Below, piece after piece: positions 5,718 through 8,460 of a stretch of 8,460 nucleotides of DNA. The stretch covers positions 1 through 8,460 of the forward strand of contig JASHVT010000089.1 of the NCBI GenBank assembly GCA_030039515.1, in the 5' to 3' direction. The notes under the pieces are model-generated. The model searched no databases, was not told the DNA's origin, and saw nothing but the letters and a program-made list of their open reading frames with translations. The DNA is from Nitrososphaerales archaeon (lineage in GTDB: Archaea > Thermoproteota > Nitrososphaeria > Nitrososphaerales > Gagatemarchaeaceae). Position numbers and translations under genes: made by a program. How positions within the stretch are numbered: position 1 is the stretch's first letter; every line of letters begins with the position of its first letter.

Positions 5718-5903
5718 TTGAAGGAGATGGCCTGCAGGAAGTGCAGGATGCTGACCACCGAGAAGGCGTGCCCCAACGACGGGTCCACCGAGCTCAGCAC
5801 CGAGTGGTCGGGCCTGATAATAGTCATCAACGTTGAAAGGTCCCAGGTGGCCAAGACCCTGGGGATCTTGAAGCCAGGGCGCTACGCGCTCAAGGTAAGC
5901 TAA
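5718..5903 (+). CDS. spt4: Transcription elongation factor Spt4 (RpoE'')
   Basis: A 61-residue protein, the normal size of archaeal Spt4. It pairs with Spt5 to keep the polymerase clamp closed during elongation. The zinc-binding region is C6-R-K-C9 and C18-P-N-D21: the fourth ligand position, normally Cys, is Asp here. The rest follows the family: S-T-E-L-S-T-E-W-S-G, then I-I-V-I-N, R-S-Q-V-A-K and G-R-Y-A-L-K-V. TTG at 5718 is chosen because it lies three bases after the rpo7 stop and about ten bases after a GGAG. An in-frame ATG at 5727 would shorten the protein by three residues and has its GGAG directly abutting, which is too close. Confidence 0.93.
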   Translation: MKEMACRKCRMLTTEKACPNDGSTELSTEWSGLIIVINVERSQVAKTLGILKPGRYALKVS

Positions 5904-5907
5904 CTAC

Positions 5908-6441
5908 TTGACTGTGTACCGGATGCCCGAGTCCATGAGGGCCTCGCTGGGAAGGCCCCAGGGGAAGCTCTTCCCGACCTCCGAGGTCGGAGGGAAGGAG
6001 TTCACCGACACAGTCGCGCGCCACAAGCTTGTCATAACCGTGGGAGACAGGACGACCGAAGCGCTGGCGGCCCTGGGCCGCGTGCCGGACGTGCAGGTGG
6101 TCGACGGAAAGGAGGAGAGGAGGGTGAGGAAGCCCCCCTCGGTCCCGTACGAGTCGATCCTCCGGGCCTCCAACCCTCCGGCGACCCTCACCGCCGCGGT
6201 CATCGAAGCGGTGCGCTTGGCCTTCTCCTCGAAGAAGCCCGCGAGGGTCCTCGTCGACGGCGAAGAGGACCTGGTCGCCATCCCGGTAATCGCGCTGGCC
6301 CCCGAGTCGTCGCTCGTCCTGTACGGGCAGCCGGGCGAAGGCATGGTGGCTGTCGTCGTCGACTCGTCGTCAAAGGAAAGGAACCAGGCGCTCATGGACG
6401 AGTTCGGGATACCAAGACAAGCCAAGGCCGGCTCAACTTAA
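5908..6441 (+). CDS. GTP-dependent dephospho-CoA kinase (DUF359)
   Basis: A 177-residue protein of the archaeal DUF359 family, shown to phosphorylate dephospho-CoA with GTP in the last step of CoA synthesis. Family motifs in order: G-D-R-T-T (46-50), V-D-G-K-E-x-R (65-71), a conserved N-P-P-A-T helix (89-93), V-D-G-E-E-D-L (116-122) and Y-G-Q-P-G-E-G (139-145). It starts with TTG four bases after the spt4 stop. The rpo7-spt4-DUF359-S24e-S27ae order is widely conserved in archaea, which supports the call. Its TAA overlaps the candidate S24e promoter. Confidence 0.9.
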   Translation: MTVYRMPESMRASLGRPQGKLFPTSEVGGKEFTDTVARHKLVITVGDRTTEALAALGRVPDVQVVDGKEERRVRKPPSVPYESILRASNPPATLTAAVIEAVRLAFSSKKPARVLVDGEEDLVAIPVIALAPESSLVLYGQPGEGMVAVVVDSSSKERNQALMDEFGIPRQAKAGST

Positions 6442-6444
6442 TAT
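6438..6444 (+). promoter_or_regulatory. Box A of the S24e gene, over the upstream stop codon
   Basis: TTAATAT contains the TAA stop of the DUF359 gene (6439-6441) and lies 26-32 bases before the TTG at 6470. It is one of few AT-rich spots in this GC-rich stretch. The spacing predicts a leaderless transcript starting at the TTG, and no ribosome binding site is seen before it. Confidence 0.55.
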
Positions 6445-6469
6445 CCCTCCGCCGGGCGGGGCGTTCAGC

Positions 6470-6820
6470 TTGCAGGTGTTGAAGAAGACGGACTCGAAGG
6501 TCCTTGGAAGGACCTACGTCGAGATTCTGGTCGGAGAGACGGCGGGAAAGATCACTAGGAAAGAGGCGGTCGAGGCAGCGGCGAAGGAACTCGGCGTGCC
6601 GGCGGACAGGGTAGCCCTCCTCGCGCTAGAGGGCGAGTCAGGCTCAAGATCGATCGTCGGAAGCTTCTACGTGTACGAGTCGCAGGAGGCGAGGAAGAAG
6701 CTGCATCCCCGGCATCTCGACGAACGGCTGCTTACGAAGGAGGAACGGGACAAGCTGAAGCAGGAGAGGAAGAAGGCGGCAGCCCCAGCCGCTGCAGCCG
6801 CCCCTGAGGCGAAGAAGTAA
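6470..6820 (+). CDS. rps24e: Small-subunit ribosomal protein S24e
   Basis: A 116-residue member of the archaeal/eukaryotic S24e family. It begins L-K-K-T-D-S-K-V-L-G-R with E-I-L-V in the first strand, then T-R-K-E-A-V-E-A-A-A-K-E-L-G (helix), and the G-S-F-Y-V-Y-E-S strand followed by the basic helix A-R-K-K-L-H-P. The core ends near residue 95; the last 20 residues are an Ala/Lys-rich tail (A-A-A-P-A-A-A-A-A-P-E-A-K-K), longer than the usual end of the family. The start is TTG 6470, placed by the TATA box. Its TAA shares one base with the S27ae ATG (TAATG). Confidence 0.93.
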   Translation: MQVLKKTDSKVLGRTYVEILVGETAGKITRKEAVEAAAKELGVPADRVALLALEGESGSRSIVGSFYVYESQEARKKLHPRHLDERLLTKEERDKLKQERKKAAAPAAAAAPEAKK

Positions 6821-7089
6821 TGTCGAAGCAGCAGCCCGCCCCGGCGCCTGCGCCGGCGCCCGCGCCTGAGGCAGCTCCAGCCGAAGAGAAGAAGCCCGAG
6901 AAGAAGGAGAAGCCGAAGGCGCCAAAGCGAAGGATACAGGTGGGGAAGCTGTACAAGGTGGACGGTGGCGCAGTTTCAAGGCTGAGGAAGGAGTGCCCGA
7001 GGTGCGGGAGGGGCTACTTCATGGCGCAGCACAAGAACAGGCTGACCTGCGGTCACTGCGGCTACACGACATACACCTCGAAGAGCTAG
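6820..7089 (+). CDS. rps27ae: Small-subunit ribosomal protein S27ae, extended N-terminus
   Basis: An 89-residue protein whose C-terminal half is S27ae: R-R-I-Q-V-G-K-L-Y-K-V-D (37-48), and a four-cysteine zinc finger, C59-P-R-C62 and C77-G-H-C80. Archaeal S27ae is usually about 50-60 residues. Here residues 1-36 are added: an Ala-Pro repeat (P-A-P-A…, 6-16) and a Lys/Glu/Pro stretch (22-36), probably disordered and RNA- or ribosome-contacting. ATG 6820 overlaps the S24e stop by one base, so the extension is very likely translated. The stop at 7087-7089 is shared with the converging gene on the other strand. Confidence 0.93.
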   Translation: MSKQQPAPAPAPAPAPEAAPAEEKKPEKKEKPKAPKRRIQVGKLYKVDGGAVSRLRKECPRCGRGYFMAQHKNRLTCGHCGYTTYTSKS

Positions 7090-8460
7090 GAATATTCGGA
7101 AAGCGACTCCCTCAGCATGCGCGCCATTCCGGGAGTGAGGAAAGGCTGGAAAGGCCTGAAGTACTTGGCGCTCCCCGCTCTAGCGACCACCGCCCCGTCG
7201 CCTGATTCTGTGTAGGAGTCCAGGAACGCCTTCGCGACCACCCTCATCCTTTCTTCCTTGACAGACAGCTTCCCGGTGAAGTAGATGAATTCGGCTATGT
7301 CCCACGCTTTGTCGCCCCCCTCGAGCGCCTGCTCGAGGTCGGTGAGATAGAGGCCCCTTTCGGAGACCACGACGTTGCTCGCCTTTGTGTCGCCAAGAGC
7401 CAAGTCGGAGGAGTGAACTCTCGCGACCAGGGCCGCGTATCCGCCGACCTCCCTCGGCCCCCCGCCTCCCCCCTTCAGGAACCCGTCGATGACGGTGGAC
7501 AGCGTAGGGCCGCTGACAAACTCCTTCACGACGATCCTTTCGTCAGGCGCGACGGCGAGTATCGCTGGGACGAGCAGCCCCAGGTCCCGGAGTCTCGCAG
7601 ACATCGCGTACTCCCTGTCCATGCGGGCGAGAGGAGACATGCTGAACCTCTTTGCGGAGGACGCCCACAGGCTGAGCAGGGCCCACTTGAGAGACCTTAC
7701 GTCTGAATAGCTCTTGACGACGACTGGGGTCTCCCTGGAGCCGTCCTTGAAGGTGAGAACCCTTGTAGTAGAATAAGGCTCGCCGAGGTCGTGCTCCTTC
7801 GCGGAGTATTTCGAGTAGCCGAGGATCTGGGCGAGCTCCTTCACCAGGAGAGAGGAGTCTGAGATCACCTGTCCCTGTTCGAGCCTGAGCAGCGACCTGG
7901 GCCTCTCCAGCTCGGGGAGCCGAGCCGGGGTCTCCCTCATCCTCTTCAGCTTGGACTGCGCCTCCTTCCTGAAGACAGACAGGCCCACCCTGCCGGCATA
8001 TCCGTGGACTGCGTACTGCGCGACGCCCCGCGTCGTCAGGGAGAATATCGACTGTACCTTTGTGAAGGCGTCGCCCCTGAGCTTCTGAGGGAAGGGCTTG
8101 ACCCCGTCAGGCTCCTGGGATACCAGCCCACGGGATGCCAACGACTCAGACGCCTCCCTGAACCCCTGCAGCGAAACCCGCCTGTTCTCGCTGCCGAGGG
8201 TGCAGCTGTACGTCTGGACGTAGCTGTAGAGGGCAGGCGGATACACCGCGGCCCTCCTGTTCAGCTTCTGGAAGAGGAAGTAGTCGTAGGGGACCAGGAT
8301 GTGCCGCCCGAACTCGCCGTAGTCGGAGGAGAGCTCCAGCAGGGCCTCCACCATGACCCTGCGCTTGTACTCGACCTCGACCTCTCTGAAGAGCTCCCCG
8401 TTGGTTATCGGCTCGTAGACGTTGAGGAACCGTCCGGCCACGAACTCGCCGAGATAGGAG
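7086..8460 (-). CDS. Bud32/RIO-like kinase domain fused to a long N-terminal region, 5' end beyond window
   Basis: The frame is open to the right edge; the first in-window start (GTG 8441-8439) is probably internal, since S-Y-L-G-E-F precedes it without a stop. Numbered from that GTG, residues about 235-451 form a small protein-kinase-like domain: V-V-V-K243 (ATP lysine), R-E277-Y (helix C glutamate), V-V-K-E-F-V-S-G-P-T (hinge, 304-313), G-D351-T-K-A-S-N356 (catalytic loop) and T-D368-L-E (metal-binding, DFG position). All key residues are present, so activity is plausible. Residues 85-140 may include a winged helix (F-R-E-A-S-E-S-L-A-S-R-G-L-V); residues 1-85 I do not recognise. Kae1/Bud32 genes often follow S27ae in archaea, but here the gene converges on S27ae. 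A role in phosphorylating a ribosomal or tRNA-related partner is speculative. Confidence 0.8.
   Translation of the reverse strand, partial: SYLGEFVAGRFLNVYEPITNGELFREVEVEYKRRVMVEALLELSSDYGEFGRHILVPYDYFLFQKLNRRAAVYPPALYSYVQTYSCTLGSENRRVSLQGFREASESLASRGLVSQEPDGVKPFPQKLRGDAFTKVQSIFSLTTRGVAQYAVHGYAGRVGLSVFRKEAQSKLKRMRETPARLPELERPRSLLRLEQGQVISDSSLLVKELAQILGYSKYSAKEHDLGEPYSTTRVLTFKDGSRETPVVVKSYSDVRSLKWALLSLWASSAKRFSMSPLARMDREYAMSARLRDLGLLVPAILAVAPDERIVVKEFVSGPTLSTVIDGFLKGGGGGPREVGGYAALVARVHSSDLALGDTKASNVVVSERGLYLTDLEQALEGGDKAWDIAEFIYFTGKLSVKEERMRVVAKAFLDSYTESGDGAVVARAGSAKYFRPFQPFLTPGMARMLRESLSEYS

Overview
This window comes from an archaeal chromosome. The right-hand 6 kb carries the gamma subunit of initiation factor aIF2, RNA polymerase subunit Rpo7, elongation factor Spt4, a GTP-dependent dephospho-CoA kinase (DUF359), and ribosomal proteins S24e and S27ae. 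This is a recognisable archaeal informational neighbourhood. High GC, frequent TTG/GTG starts, TATA-like boxes about 25-30 bases before starts, and Ig-like and secreted surface proteins next door suggest the TACK superphylum, perhaps a Nitrososphaerota (Thaumarchaeota)-related lineage. The lineage is an inference; no rRNA is present.

Left part (1 to about 2000) is lower in GC, loosely packed and mostly on the minus strand. It holds: (i) the 5' part of a secreted, probably surface-exposed protein running off the left edge, with a clear TATA box; (ii) a frame-broken remnant of an Ig-like repeat protein; (iii) a compact regulator that looks like half of a TFB cyclin fold joined to a winged helix; (iv) a small, apparently broken membrane-protein gene ending in a hairpin plus T-tract terminator.

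The right part (about 2000 to 7089) is dense and on the plus strand: a zinc-ribbon four-helix membrane protein, aIF2-gamma, a PIN-domain protein, NAD+ synthetase (nadE), Rpo7, Spt4, DUF359 kinase, S24e and S27ae. Genes are separated by few bases or overlap by 1-4 bases. Two candidate promoters (before aIF2-gamma and before S24e) overlap the stop codon of the preceding gene and point to leaderless transcripts. At 7086-7089 a CTAG tetranucleotide supplies the stop codons of both S27ae and a convergent minus-strand protein with a Bud32/RIO-like small kinase domain, whose 5' end lies beyond the right edge.

Together the right-hand genes cover start-site selection (aIF2-gamma), transcription (Rpo7, Spt4), the small ribosomal subunit (S24e, S27ae), possibly rRNA processing (PIN), and cofactor synthesis (NAD, CoA). 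I see no CRISPR array, tRNA, rRNA, transposase or phage gene. The most notable items are the unreported-looking small genes and remnants on the left, the cyclin/winged-helix fusion, and the large kinase fusion on the right. No clear multi-gene novel system is visible.
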